A DNA stretch of 64,000 bases from contig JABUFD010000002.1 of the NCBI GenBank assembly GCA_013314735.1, positions 372,001 through 436,000 on the forward strand, read 5' to 3'. Each line of letters begins with the position of its first letter. Position 1 is the stretch's first letter. This DNA comes from Anaerolineae bacterium. Its GTDB lineage: Bacteria > Chloroflexota > Anaerolineae > Anaerolineales > Anaerolineaceae. Both the position numbers and the translations under genes were made by a program. Positions 1-7,985 of this stretch are shown here, piece by piece. The notes beneath the pieces were generated by a model that was given only the letters and a program-made list of their open reading frames with translations, had not been told where the DNA came from and did no database searches.

Positions 1-821
1 AAATCTCCCTGCGCGTGGCGGAGTTGCCGCAGGAACGCGCCGAACTGCCGCAGTGGTGGGGACGGGCGGCACACCAGTTGCTGCTGGACCTGGTGCGCGG
101 TGACGATGCCGGACTGGCGGAACAATTGCATGCGGGGGAGCAAACGCAACGCCCATTCACGGTGTCTTCCCTGGTGGGTTGGCAGCCGCGGCGCGGATTA
201 CAGCCGGGCGATACCTACCGCCTGAAATTCACCGCACTCTCGGCGCCGCTGGCGGCATTGCTGCAGCGGTTGACCGCGCCGGGCGGACGCCTGGCACAGG
301 GCGCGGCGGTGGAGCTGGACCACGTGCCCTTCACCGTGGCAGCGGCCCCGGTGGTGGCGGAGGCCAGTTACCGTGATTGGATTGAGCGTTACCTGCTGCC
401 CGGGCGGTATGTGGCGCCCGTGGCGCGGCTGCAGCTGCTGAGTCCGACCGGGTTCAAGAAGGACGGGGTGATGCAGCAGTTGTTTCCCGAAGCGGCGCTG
501 GTGTTCGGCAGCCTGCTGCGGCGCTGGAATGAATTCGCGCCGCTGGCGCTGCCGGAGGAATTGCAGCGCTACGCGCGCGAGTGCCTGGTGGTGCAGGCAT
601 TTTCCCTTTCCACGCGCCAGGTGCAGCTGACGCCGCAGATGCGCGTGACCGGGGCGGCGGGTTGGGTTACCTACCGCGCGGCACATTTTGACCGCTACTG
701 GATGAGCCTGGTGGAAACGATGACCGCCTTCAGCGCCTTCAGCGGGATTGGGGCCAAGGTGACCATGGGCCTGGGGCAGGCCTGCGTCGTGGCAGGGCCA
801 GGCGGGGCGCAGACCGACTGA
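1..821 (+). CDS. cas6: CRISPR-associated endoribonuclease Cas6 (5' end outside window)
   Basis: Cas6 cuts the long CRISPR transcript within each repeat to release crRNAs. The C-terminus carries the Gly-rich loop typical of the family (GIGAKVTMGLGQ, about 20 residues before the end), and the body has the expected two-ferredoxin-fold size of about 270 residues. The reading frame is open to the window edge: the codons before the GTG at 15 read I-S-L-R, so the true start probably lies a few residues upstream and the gene is partial here. It lies directly upstream of the CRISPR leader and array and is followed by a strong hairpin with a T-run. Motif identification is good; the subtype (I or III) cannot be set because no effector gene is visible. 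Confidence 0.85.
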   Translation, partial: ISLRVAELPQERAELPQWWGRAAHQLLLDLVRGDDAGLAEQLHAGEQTQRPFTVSSLVGWQPRRGLQPGDTYRLKFTALSAPLAALLQRLTAPGGRLAQGAAVELDHVPFTVAAAPVVAEASYRDWIERYLLPGRYVAPVARLQLLSPTGFKKDGVMQQLFPEAALVFGSLLRRWNEFAPLALPEELQRYARECLVVQAFSLSTRQVQLTPQMRVTGAAGWVTYRAAHFDRYWMSLVETMTAFSAFSGIGAKVTMGLGQACVVAGPGGAQTD

Positions 822-909
822 CGCACCCGGTTGACAGCAGGCAGCACCTTAACAATTGAATACCATTAATTTAAGAAACAGGCCGGGAAGCGGGTTTTGC
901 ATACACCTC

Positions 910-940
910 AAAAAAAGGGGCGTTTTTTTACCCTTTTTTT
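910..940 (+). terminator. Rho-independent terminator after cas6
   Basis: A perfect 10-bp stem, AAAAAAAGGG pairing with CCCTTTTTTT, encloses an 11-base loop; the T-run forms the 3' arm. The A-rich 5' arm would let it act in both directions. It separates cas6 transcription from that of the array. Confidence 0.7.
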
Positions 941-1060
941 CAAGGTGGATGCAGGAACCTTAAAGAAGGGGAAAACCCGCTCCCTGGGCGGATTTTTCCA
1001 CCACTTTGCAGGCAAAATCTGGACAAAATGGCATATATAGTGGGAATATCGTTGAAAATG

Positions 1061-1069
1061 TGGTATGAT
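1061..1069 (+). promoter_or_regulatory. Candidate extended -10 promoter of the CRISPR array
   Basis: TGGTATGAT matches the extended -10 form TGnTATAAT with one mismatch, 21 bp before the first repeat. No convincing -35 box is seen, as is common for extended -10 promoters. It would start pre-crRNA synthesis just before repeat 1. Confidence 0.4.
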
Positions 1070-1089
1070 GATGGGAGAGTGAAAGAGCA

Positions 1090-2882
1090 GTCTAAAACAA
1101 TAAACCCCCGTTTAGGGGATTAAGACAATCATTATATAGGCAATGCTTAGATGATAGGCATTTGTCTAAAACAATAAACCCCCGTTTAGGGGATTAAGAC
1201 GAATTAATTCTCATTAATTTCATATTGCTTACATTTATTTGTCTAAAACAATAAACCCCCGTTTAGGGGATTAAGACCCCCCAACAAATCTTGAGGGTAT
1301 CCACTCCGCTTTAACGTCTAAAACAATAAACCCCCGTTTAGGGGATTAAGACGCTGTAACGTAAATGAATTTATCGTCATCCCAGAATCTTATGGGTCTA
1401 AAACAATAAACCCCCGTTTAGGGGATTAAGACCTCCAGTTAGCAGGCTGATATTGCCGCAGCTGCCGCCTCTCGTCTAAAACAATAAACCCCCGTTTAGG
1501 GGATTAAGACGCTGATTGCAACTTGCGCGTCCATTCCAACGTTATCGACCAGTCTAAAACAATAAACCCCCGTTTAGGGGATTAAGACCCGCCTTAATAT
1601 CTGCGGAGTTAACCGCAGTTATTTTTGTCTAAAACAATAAACCCCCGTTTAGGGGATTAAGACCAAAAATACGTAGCCGGTCATACTATCTTCTTTCTGG
1701 TCTAAAACAATAAACCCCCGTTTAGGGGATTAAGACACGGCCGGCCATCGTTGAGATAGAATACTTCCGAATCCCTCGTCTAAAACAATAAACCCCCGTT
1801 TAGGGGATTAAGACGGGAATATACCTTTATATTTATTTTCACCTTTATTGTTGTCTAAAACAATAAACCCCCGTTTAGGGGATTAAGACTAGAAAATAAC
1901 CGATTATAAAATAGTGTTTTTTCTGTGAGTCTAAAACAATAAACCCCCGTTTAGGGGATTAAGACATAACTGTTATACCATTTTACAACTCCAATAATTG
2001 TTTGTCTAAAACAATAAACCCCCGTTTAGGGGATTAAGACTTGGTTCAGGTTCGGCGGTTCGTGCAAATTATTGTCATAGTCTAAAACAATAAACCCCCG
2101 TTTAGGGGATTAAGACCATAACACAAAGTACGGCATCCTCAATCTCTGAGATTGAGTCTAAAACAATAAACCCCCGTTTAGGGGATTAAGACATATCCAA
2201 TAGAATTTAAGCCAAAATACGATATACTACGTCTAAAACAATAAACCCCCGTTTAGGGGATTAAGACGTACAGGGAATTAATGCACCTGTTACACACTCT
2301 TTATTAGTCTAAAACAATAAACCCCCGTTTAGGGGATTAAGACCAATCGGTTTAATCTCTGCAATCGGTTTAACGGTTTTTTGTCTAAAACAATAAACCC
2401 CCGTTTAGGGGATTAAGACTCCTCCCGTCCAATAGGATTCTTCGGTATCGTCAATTTTGGTCTAAAACAATAAACCCCCGTTTAGGGGATTAAGACCGGC
2501 ATCAGTCAGGGCATGGTGCTCCAGGCGGGTGATATACCAATCGCGTCTAAAACAATAAACCCCCGTTTAGGGGATTAAGACCTCCCTTAAGTTGAAAGCG
2601 GGATACGCCTATGGCAACCGGTCTAAAACAATAAACCCCCGTTTAGGGGATTAAGACAGGAGTTCGGTTTCCTCCGTCCGGGTGATGATTCCGCATTGGT
2701 CTAAAACAATAAACCCCTGTTTAGGGGATTAAGACCCGTCAATAACTAACCCATTCTTACCGCCGATATATGTCTAAAACAATAAACCCCCGTTTAGGGG
2801 ATTAAGACGGAATGTTACATGAGTTTCAGGCCAGTACCGAAGTTGGTCTAAAACAATAAACCCCCGTTAAGGGGATTCCATC
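1090..2882 (+). CRISPR. CRISPR array, 24 repeats of 37 bp and 23 spacers
   Basis: Repeats begin at 1090, 1164, 1241, 1316, 1396, 1474, 1552, 1627, 1700, 1778, 1853, 1929, 2004, 2080, 2156, 2231, 2307, 2383, 2460, 2545, 2621, 2699, 2772 and 2846. Each starts GTCTAAAAC, has a CCCC/GGGG hairpin around GTTTA, and ends ATTAAGAC. Repeat 22 has one C-to-T change; repeat 24 has lost its 3' end (GTTAAGGGGATTCCATC). Spacers are 36-43 nt except one of 48 nt (2497-2544). Transcription on the plus strand is favoured because cutting at the 3' base of the stem would leave an 8-nt AUUAAGAC tag, the usual Cas6 product, and because the degenerate repeat is at the right end. The variable spacer length fits type III or several type I systems. 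Confidence 0.98.
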
Positions 2883-2936
2883 ATGACGCCTGAGGCTATA
2901 CCCGCAGGATATACAGATTAGGAGGGAGAACAAAGG

Positions 2937-3056
2937 ATGCTGTTGGATCCACTTGCAAATACTTATTGTTCATTGTTCATGGTGATTTGCGTGGGCGCGT
3001 TGATCTACTGGATCAAGATCAAGATCCGTGAACACCGGAACAAACCCAAAAAATAA
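2937..3056 (+). CDS. Small single-pass membrane protein (39 aa) between CRISPR array and cas1
   Basis: A 39-residue ORF with a strong Shine-Dalgarno AGGAGGG about 10 bases before its ATG. It begins MLLDPLANTYC, has one predicted membrane helix at about residues 12-30 (SLFMVICVGALIYWIKI) and ends in a basic tail (KIREHRNKPKK), so the tail would sit in the cytoplasm. No family is recognised. It is the first gene after the array and lies on the same strand as cas1-cas2, so it may be cotranscribed with them. The clear ribosome-binding site and membrane-protein pattern argue that it is real. Confidence 0.5.
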   Translation: MLLDPLANTYCSLFMVICVGALIYWIKIKIREHRNKPKK

Positions 3057-3087
3057 TCTCATGGGCGCCGCCTGTTCTACAGCGGGT

Positions 3088-3150
3088 AAATGGCTGGCAG
3101 ATACCAGCAAATGGCTGGCAGATACCAGCAAATGGCTGGCAGATACCAGC
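3088..3150 (+). repeat. Three perfect tandem 21-bp repeats, each able to form a hairpin
   Basis: Units run 3088-3108, 3109-3129 and 3130-3150 with no mismatch. Each contains GCTGG and CCAGC separated by six bases, so the transcript could fold into three successive 5-bp hairpins. The block lies between two small membrane-protein genes upstream of cas1. In one frame it would encode KWLADTS three times, but no ribosome-binding site supports translation. Confidence 0.9.
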
Positions 3151-3220
3151 TGCCGCGCTGCCATCAAAACGGGGGGAAGATCAAAGGAATGTTTTTTTTT
3201 ATTCATCAGGAGGGATAACA

Positions 3221-3400
3221 ATGGATGAAGCTTATCGTGTCGATGAAAGCCTGGGCGGCTGCCTGCTGCTGCCGTTCCAGCTGGCCTGGACCGTTCTGGT
3301 GATCACCGTTCAACTGGCATGGCTGCTGCTCAGCCTGGTGTTCGCTTCCGGGTTGGGTCTGCTGGCGCTGGTCGTGATCTTGTTCGCATTGGCAGGCTGA
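3221..3400 (+). CDS. Small hydrophobic membrane protein (59 aa) immediately upstream of cas1
   Basis: A 59-residue ORF beginning MDEAYRVDESLGG, with CAGGAGGG about 7 bases before the ATG. About residues 14-59 are almost wholly hydrophobic and form two likely membrane helices (LLLPFQLAWTVLVITVQLAW and LLSLVFASGLGLLALVVILF). It ends 13 bases before the preferred cas1 start, and its stop codon abuts the cas1 ribosome-binding site, so translation is probably coupled to cas1. No family is recognised. Its position suggests a role near CRISPR adaptation or membrane sensing, but that is only guilt by association. Confidence 0.55.
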   Translation: MDEAYRVDESLGGCLLLPFQLAWTVLVITVQLAWLLLSLVFASGLGLLALVVILFALAG

Positions 3401-3413
3401 GAGGAGGATGCCC

Positions 3414-4442
3414 ATGCCGCCAATCTACATCGTACAACAAGGCAGCAAAGTGCGCGTCAGCAACCGGCGCCTGCTGGTCAACCTGGAGCTTGAAGGCGAA
3501 AAACCGGAAACCCTGGTTTCGATGCCGATCAACCAGGTTTCGCAGGTGGTGCTGTTTGGCAACATCGGCATCACCACCCCTGCGATCGGCATCCTGCTGG
3601 ATGAGGGGATCGACGTTGCCTTCCTCACCCGTGACGGCCATTTCCGCGGTCACCTGACCAGCGGACTGACCCCGCATGTGCGCCTGCGCCGCGCGCAATA
3701 TCAGCGCATCGGGGATGAAGCCTTCCAGCTGCGCCTGGCAAAGGCGATTGTGAAGGCCAAATTGACCAACCAGAAATACTTCCTCAGCCGCAATGGCAGC
3801 CGCGAACGCCAGCCTGGCCTGGCGGCGATCATCGAGCGCATCGGGCTGGCTGTCGATGAGGTGGAACGCAAAACACTGCTAACCAGCCTGCGCGGCGTGG
3901 AAGGCAGCGGGGCGGCTGCGTATTTCCTCGGCTTTCACAGCTGCTTTGAGCCGGAGTGGAAGTTCGAAACCCGCAAGCGCCGTCCGCCCACAGACCCGGT
4001 CAACGCGATGCTGTCCTTCGGGTACACCTTGCTGGCACAGGCTGCCACCAGCGCGGTACAGGCGGCAGGATTCGACCCCTATGCGGGGTTCCTGCACGAG
4101 GTGGTCTACAACCGTCCCGCGCTGGGGCTGGACTTAATGGAGGAATTTCGCACCGTGGTGGATGGGATCGTGCTGCGGGCGGTCAACACCCGCGCGGTGA
4201 CGCCGCAGGATTTCGACACTGTCCACCCAGAGGGTAGTTCTGGCGCCGAGTATGCCATTTACCTGTCGGATGCCGCCAAACGCAAATTCATCCAGATGTA
4301 TGAAAACCGGATGAACAAAACCATGCTGCACCCCGAGCGCAACCAGCAGCTCAGCCTGCGCCAGTGCATCAGCGAACAGGCGCGCCAGCTGGCGCGTGGC
4401 GTGGAGCAGGACGTGGAATACAGCGGGTTATTGTTCCGCTAG
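3414..4442 (+). CDS. cas1: CRISPR-associated integrase Cas1
   Basis: Cas1 is the metal-dependent integrase that, with Cas2, inserts new spacers at the leader end. The N-terminal beta domain (PPIYIVQQGSKVRVSNRRL) and the C-terminal helical domain are both present. The metal-binding residues are visible as the Glu in LRGVEGSGAAAYF, the His in GFLHEVVYNRP and the acidic residues in LDLMEEFR. GAGGAGG (3401-3407) abuts the first ATG (3408) but is six bases from the second (3414), so 3414 is preferred, giving 342 aa. cas2 starts 11 bases downstream of the stop. Confidence 0.95.
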   Translation: MPPIYIVQQGSKVRVSNRRLLVNLELEGEKPETLVSMPINQVSQVVLFGNIGITTPAIGILLDEGIDVAFLTRDGHFRGHLTSGLTPHVRLRRAQYQRIGDEAFQLRLAKAIVKAKLTNQKYFLSRNGSRERQPGLAAIIERIGLAVDEVERKTLLTSLRGVEGSGAAAYFLGFHSCFEPEWKFETRKRRPPTDPVNAMLSFGYTLLAQAATSAVQAAGFDPYAGFLHEVVYNRPALGLDLMEEFRTVVDGIVLRAVNTRAVTPQDFDTVHPEGSSGAEYAIYLSDAAKRKFIQMYENRMNKTMLHPERNQQLSLRQCISEQARQLARGVEQDVEYSGLLFR

Positions 4443-4453
4443 GGTGGGGGCGG

Positions 4454-4741
4454 ATGGAAGAACGCGGTTTTTACCTGGTGGCGTATGACATCAGCCATAA
4501 CAAGCGCCGGACCAAGGTGGCCAGGGTGATGGAATCGGTCGGCGCGCGGGTACAGGGCAGCGTGTTTGAGGTGTGGCTGAATTCGAGGGAATTGGAAGAT
4601 ATGCAGCAGCGGCTTAAAAAAGTGCTGGCGGACAAAGAAGACAGCATTCGCATTTATTTCCTGTGCAATGCCTGCCAGAAAAAGGTGATGATCCTGGGGC
4701 AGGGCAAAAAGAACGCTGCGCCGGAGCTGGTGATTGTGTAA
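4454..4741 (+). CDS. cas2: CRISPR-associated protein Cas2
   Basis: A 95-aa protein beginning MEERGFYLVAYDIS; the YDIS strand holds the conserved Asp of the ferredoxin-like Cas2 fold, followed by RRTKVARVMESVGARVQGSVFEVWL, which matches the family pattern. Cas2 dimers bridge two Cas1 dimers in the spacer-integration complex. The start at 4454 follows GGTGGGGGC, 11 bases after the cas1 stop. It ends the cas operon; nothing on the plus strand follows before the convergent IclR gene. Confidence 0.95.
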   Translation: MEERGFYLVAYDISHNKRRTKVARVMESVGARVQGSVFEVWLNSRELEDMQQRLKKVLADKEDSIRIYFLCNACQKKVMILGQGKKNAAPELVIV

Positions 4742-4791
4742 CAGGTTTCATTCGCGGTGGTTATCCATCTTAACCCGGTGAAGTGTGAAGG

Positions 4792-5529
4792 TCACGCCCG
4801 TACAAATGAATCCATTACCGCGTTGCCAACCTGCACCACTTTTTCTGTCAGGCGGGGCAGGACATCGAATGTCATCCGGGTGATGGGCCCGGCGATCCCG
4901 ATTGCCGCCACCACCCGGCCGTGGTGGTCAATCACCGGTACGGCAATCCCGCGCACGCCGAGGGCGAACTCTTCGTCATCATGCGCATAGCCGTTATGAC
5001 GAACTTGCTCCAGGTGCTGCTGCAACGGCTGGCGGTCTGTGATCGTGTTCAGGGTGAACTGGGCCAGTCTTCCCGGCACTCCCAGGCAGCCATGGGCCAG
5101 CAGTACCTTTCCGGCCGCCGTGGTATGCGGCGGAGCGAGCAGGCCCAGGAAAGTTTCCACCTTAAGTATAAAGCGCGACTCCACCTGGTCGACATAGAGC
5201 ACCATTCCCTGGGCGGGCAGGGCTAGGTGGGCGGATTCGCCGGTTTGTTCCATCAAACGCCGCAGGTAGGGGCGGATCGTCTCTCGCAAGGGCATGCGGC
5301 TGAACATACTGCGGCTGAGCTGGATCACCTCTGCGCCCAGGTGGTAACGATGCGTGGTCTCGTCACGCCGGGCAAAGCCGTGCTGTACCAGTGTATACAG
5401 CAGGCGCGAAGCGCTGCTTTTGTCAATTGCCAATTGCGCGGCAACCTCGCTGATCGTCGCCCCGTCCCGGGTTTTCCCCAGGATGGCGAGAATATCCAGA
5501 CCACGGGCAAGCGATTGAATCTCATTCAT
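4792..5529 (-). CDS. IclR-family transcriptional regulator
   Basis: 245 aa with the two-domain IclR layout: an N-terminal winged helix (residues about 5-60: SLARGLDILAILG, ISEVAAQLAIDKSSASRLLYTL) and a C-terminal effector domain (about 70-240, with GVLAPPHTTAAGKVLLA-like and GVRGIAVPVIDHHGRVVAAIGIAGP segments). Such proteins bind small organic acids or aromatics. An in-frame TTG at 5544 exists upstream, but the -10 box TATAAT ends seven bases before the ATG at 5529, so the longer start would overlap the promoter; 5529 is chosen. It is divergent from the type VII-like operon and may control it, but no target is shown by the sequence. Confidence 0.9.
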   Translation of the reverse strand: MNEIQSLARGLDILAILGKTRDGATISEVAAQLAIDKSSASRLLYTLVQHGFARRDETTHRYHLGAEVIQLSRSMFSRMPLRETIRPYLRRLMEQTGESAHLALPAQGMVLYVDQVESRFILKVETFLGLLAPPHTTAAGKVLLAHGCLGVPGRLAQFTLNTITDRQPLQQHLEQVRHNGYAHDDEEFALGVRGIAVPVIDHHGRVVAAIGIAGPITRMTFDVLPRLTEKVVQVGNAVMDSFVRA

Positions 5530-5535
5530 ATGCAG

Positions 5536-5541
5536 ATTATA
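5536..5541 (-). promoter_or_regulatory. -10 box of the iclR-type gene, likely leaderless transcript
   Basis: On the reverse strand TATAAT lies so that the usual start point, seven bases on, falls on the A of the ATG at 5529. There is no Shine-Dalgarno sequence. Upstream (5564-5569 and 5572-5577) TTAGAA occurs twice, a possible regulator site. Confidence 0.5.
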
Positions 5542-5613
5542 CAACGTCTGTGCGCATTATGCATTAGAACCTTAGAATAACCGTGATAATTAATAGAAAA
5601 ATGCTAAAAAATA

Positions 5614-5642
5614 TTGCAATCGGAAGTGGAATCCTGTACTAT
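5614..5642 (+). promoter_or_regulatory. Promoter of the type VII-like operon
   Basis: TTGCAA (5614-5619) and TACTAT (5637-5642) are separated by exactly 17 bases, and the -10 box is preceded by TG. It would start transcription near 5649, about 50 bases before the first gene of the operon. Confidence 0.6.
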
Positions 5643-5697
5643 CAAATCAGGGGATGGGTAACAAATACGAACCAATCAGTAATTGAGGATGTGCTTT

Positions 5698-7977
5698 GTG
5701 AAACGATCATTTCGACAAACAATCCGATGGCTGATCAGTATCATCAGCCTGCTGGCGATCACGACCGGGGTGTTGGCTCAATCCCAGGGACAGATTCGGA
5801 TCGACCTGGTCTCCACCGTGGAAAACGCGGAATCGATGGAATTGAAGGTCTACTTCAACCTCTATGATCCGGCAAGCGGCCTGCCGCTGACGGCCTCTTC
5901 GCCAGCCAGTGCTGAAATTTCTTTGCTGACCACCGACCTGACCACACCGGCTGTGATCGCCAAACCTGATCTGCCGATCTACATCACACTCGTGTTGGAC
6001 GCGAGCGGGAGTATGGCTGGCAATGCGCAAAAGCTGCGGGATGCAGCCAAGATGGCGCTCTCCAACCCGCCGGATGATGCCTATTTCGGAGTGGTACAGT
6101 TTGATGAAGGCACACTCCTGCTGCAGGATTTTACAGAGAACCTTCAACTGGTAAACTACGCCATCGACCAGTACAAGACCTCGAACAAGGCCACCTGCCT
6201 GTACGATGCCGCCTACGCGGCGGTGGAAGCCCAGGCGCAGGCACCCGTGGGCCGACGGGCGGTGATTGTTTTTACCGATGGCAAGGATGAAGGACAGGAC
6301 GGAAAACCCTGTTCGCAGAAATCGCTGACGGAACTGACCGCCAAGGCGATCGAATTGAAGGTGCCCCTGCATACGATCGGGTTGTTGAGCACTTCCGGTA
6401 ATATCAACGAAACCGAACTGCGCAATATGGCCGGCACCACCGGCGGTTACAGCGCCATGTCCAATGTCGATGAACTCCCGGCGGCGTTTTCCCGCATCAT
6501 GGAGGCGCTTAAGACCCAGATGGTATTGATCTCGACCATTTACCCGGTTAAAGGGCAGAACCAGGCAGTGATGACGGTCACGCTCCAGGACAAAACCATC
6601 CTAAACGCCGCATTCTTCCTCAATTCTGAAACTGATTACCCCGGACCGCCCAGCCCGGTCTCGATGCGCTTCGATGGGTTGCGCCTGGTGGCGGAAACCC
6701 AGACGTATGACCTGCAGCTGGCTTTGACCTCGCCGGACCTGGTCGGTTACATCAAAGTGGCGTTGTGGGATATGGATTCCGGGTCCAAGGTCAATGACTA
6801 CCAGTTTAATGATCCTGGCGATTTCAACACCTTTTCCCTGCCCACCGACCAGATGACAGCGGATCGCAAGTACGAGTTACGTATTTCTGCCATCAGCCGG
6901 GAAGACAATACGGCTTTCGTGATTGCTACCAGCGATCGGGGTGAACAAACCACTGAACTGGTTCATGAATTCAGCTTTGACCCCTCCAGCATTTACCCCG
7001 GTGCAGTAATTGACTCTGTTTCACAGGAAGGCACCGACCTGGTGCTGGCGGTATCACTGACCAATCCCAACCAGATCAGTAGTTTCGACGGTTGGCTGGT
7101 GGATGAGGAAACTAAGACCCAGGTCAAAAATTCCAACTTCTCGATCCCCTTCAGCGCTGCCAGCAGCGGCAGGCTGGTGCTGGAAACAAGGGACAGCCGC
7201 CTGCCCAGCGGGAAATACGCCGTGGTCCTGCGCCTGTTGAACGCTGAAAACGAGGTCATGTCCAGTACCCAATATGACGGTGTCGTTTTCCGCGCGCCAG
7301 GGCTGATACAGCGCATTGTGGCTGCCGTCACAGCCAAGCCGATCTTCCTCGTGATCATCGCCGCGATCGTGCTGTTGTTGGTGGTGTTCCTGATGATCTC
7401 TTCGGCACGCCAGAAATCGGTCAGTGCAACGCCTGTGATGCAGGGTCAACTGGGAAAAAAGATGAAAGGCAAGAATACGCCAGACGGTTACCAGGCGATT
7501 GCCAGCGATGAAGCCGTGCTGGCCAAACTTGACAACCCAGTGGTGCCCGTCCCGGGTGAATATTCCATGCCGGCTGCAGCGCCAAAACCGCCAGCCAAAC
7601 CCGCAGTGGATGCGACAGTGATGATGAACCAGGCAGGGACACCTGCACCCACCGTTACCGCGCCAACGCCAGCTGCACCACAAAAGGCCTTCTTAACCGC
7701 CACGCGTGGAATGAGCGGCTCATGGACGGTTGACCAGCTGCCGTATGTCATTGGGAGAACCGAAGGCAACCTGGTGCTGGATGAAAAAAGTATCTCGCGC
7801 CGCCATGTCCAGATTCAGCGAGATGCGGCTGGGCGCGAGACGATCACCGATCTGAACAGTTCCAATGGCACCCGCCTCAATGGGGTTCGGCTGGTGCCTG
7901 GTCAGGCAACTGCACTCCCGGTAGGCGCCCTGATCGACCTGGGTCCGAATGTAACCCTGCGCTTTGAGAAACGGTAG
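5698..7977 (+). CDS. Secreted VWA domain, TM helix and cytoplasmic FHA domain protein
   Basis: 759 aa from a GTG at 5698, with TTGAGG nine bases upstream; an ATG at 5689 is the alternative. Order of parts: signal peptide (KRSFRQTIRWLISIISLLAITTGVLAQ), von Willebrand A domain with a complete MIDAS start (D101-A-S103-G-S105) and the later FTDGKDE Asp, a beta-rich linker, one membrane helix at about 549-570, a Pro/Ala-rich stretch, and a C-terminal FHA domain (IGRTEGN, SISRRHVQI, LNSSNGTRLNG). The topology would place the metal-binding adhesion domain outside and the phosphothreonine-reading FHA domain inside. It is the first gene of the operon, eight bases before the first WXG100 gene, so a structural or sensing role in secretion is inferred. 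VWA-FHA pairings also occur in unrelated signalling contexts. Confidence 0.85.
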   Translation: MKRSFRQTIRWLISIISLLAITTGVLAQSQGQIRIDLVSTVENAESMELKVYFNLYDPASGLPLTASSPASAEISLLTTDLTTPAVIAKPDLPIYITLVLDASGSMAGNAQKLRDAAKMALSNPPDDAYFGVVQFDEGTLLLQDFTENLQLVNYAIDQYKTSNKATCLYDAAYAAVEAQAQAPVGRRAVIVFTDGKDEGQDGKPCSQKSLTELTAKAIELKVPLHTIGLLSTSGNINETELRNMAGTTGGYSAMSNVDELPAAFSRIMEALKTQMVLISTIYPVKGQNQAVMTVTLQDKTILNAAFFLNSETDYPGPPSPVSMRFDGLRLVAETQTYDLQLALTSPDLVGYIKVALWDMDSGSKVNDYQFNDPGDFNTFSLPTDQMTADRKYELRISAISREDNTAFVIATSDRGEQTTELVHEFSFDPSSIYPGAVIDSVSQEGTDLVLAVSLTNPNQISSFDGWLVDEETKTQVKNSNFSIPFSAASSGRLVLETRDSRLPSGKYAVVLRLLNAENEVMSSTQYDGVVFRAPGLIQRIVAAVTAKPIFLVIIAAIVLLLVVFLMISSARQKSVSATPVMQGQLGKKMKGKNTPDGYQAIASDEAVLAKLDNPVVPVPGEYSMPAAAPKPPAKPAVDATVMMNQAGTPAPTVTAPTPAAPQKAFLTATRGMSGSWTVDQLPYVIGRTEGNLVLDEKSISRRHVQIQRDAAGRETITDLNSSNGTRLNGVRLVPGQATALPVGALIDLGPNVTLRFEKR

Positions 7978-7985
7978 GTATCCTG

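Larger units (their letters stand above)
822..1089 (+). promoter_or_regulatory. CRISPR leader region
   Basis: A 268-bp non-coding stretch between cas6 and the first repeat. It contains the cas6 terminator (910-940) and, after it, AT-rich sequence with an extended -10 element close to repeat 1. The repeat at the far end of the array (2846) is degenerate at its 3' side, which marks that end as the old one and this side as the leader, where new spacers are added. Confidence 0.7.

Noticed and set aside
3061-3228. ORF across the 21-bp repeats encoding three KWLADTS units
   Set aside because: No ribosome-binding site, and it overlaps the start of the well-supported 59-aa gene in another frame. The repeat length divisible by three makes the peptide repeat a by-product.
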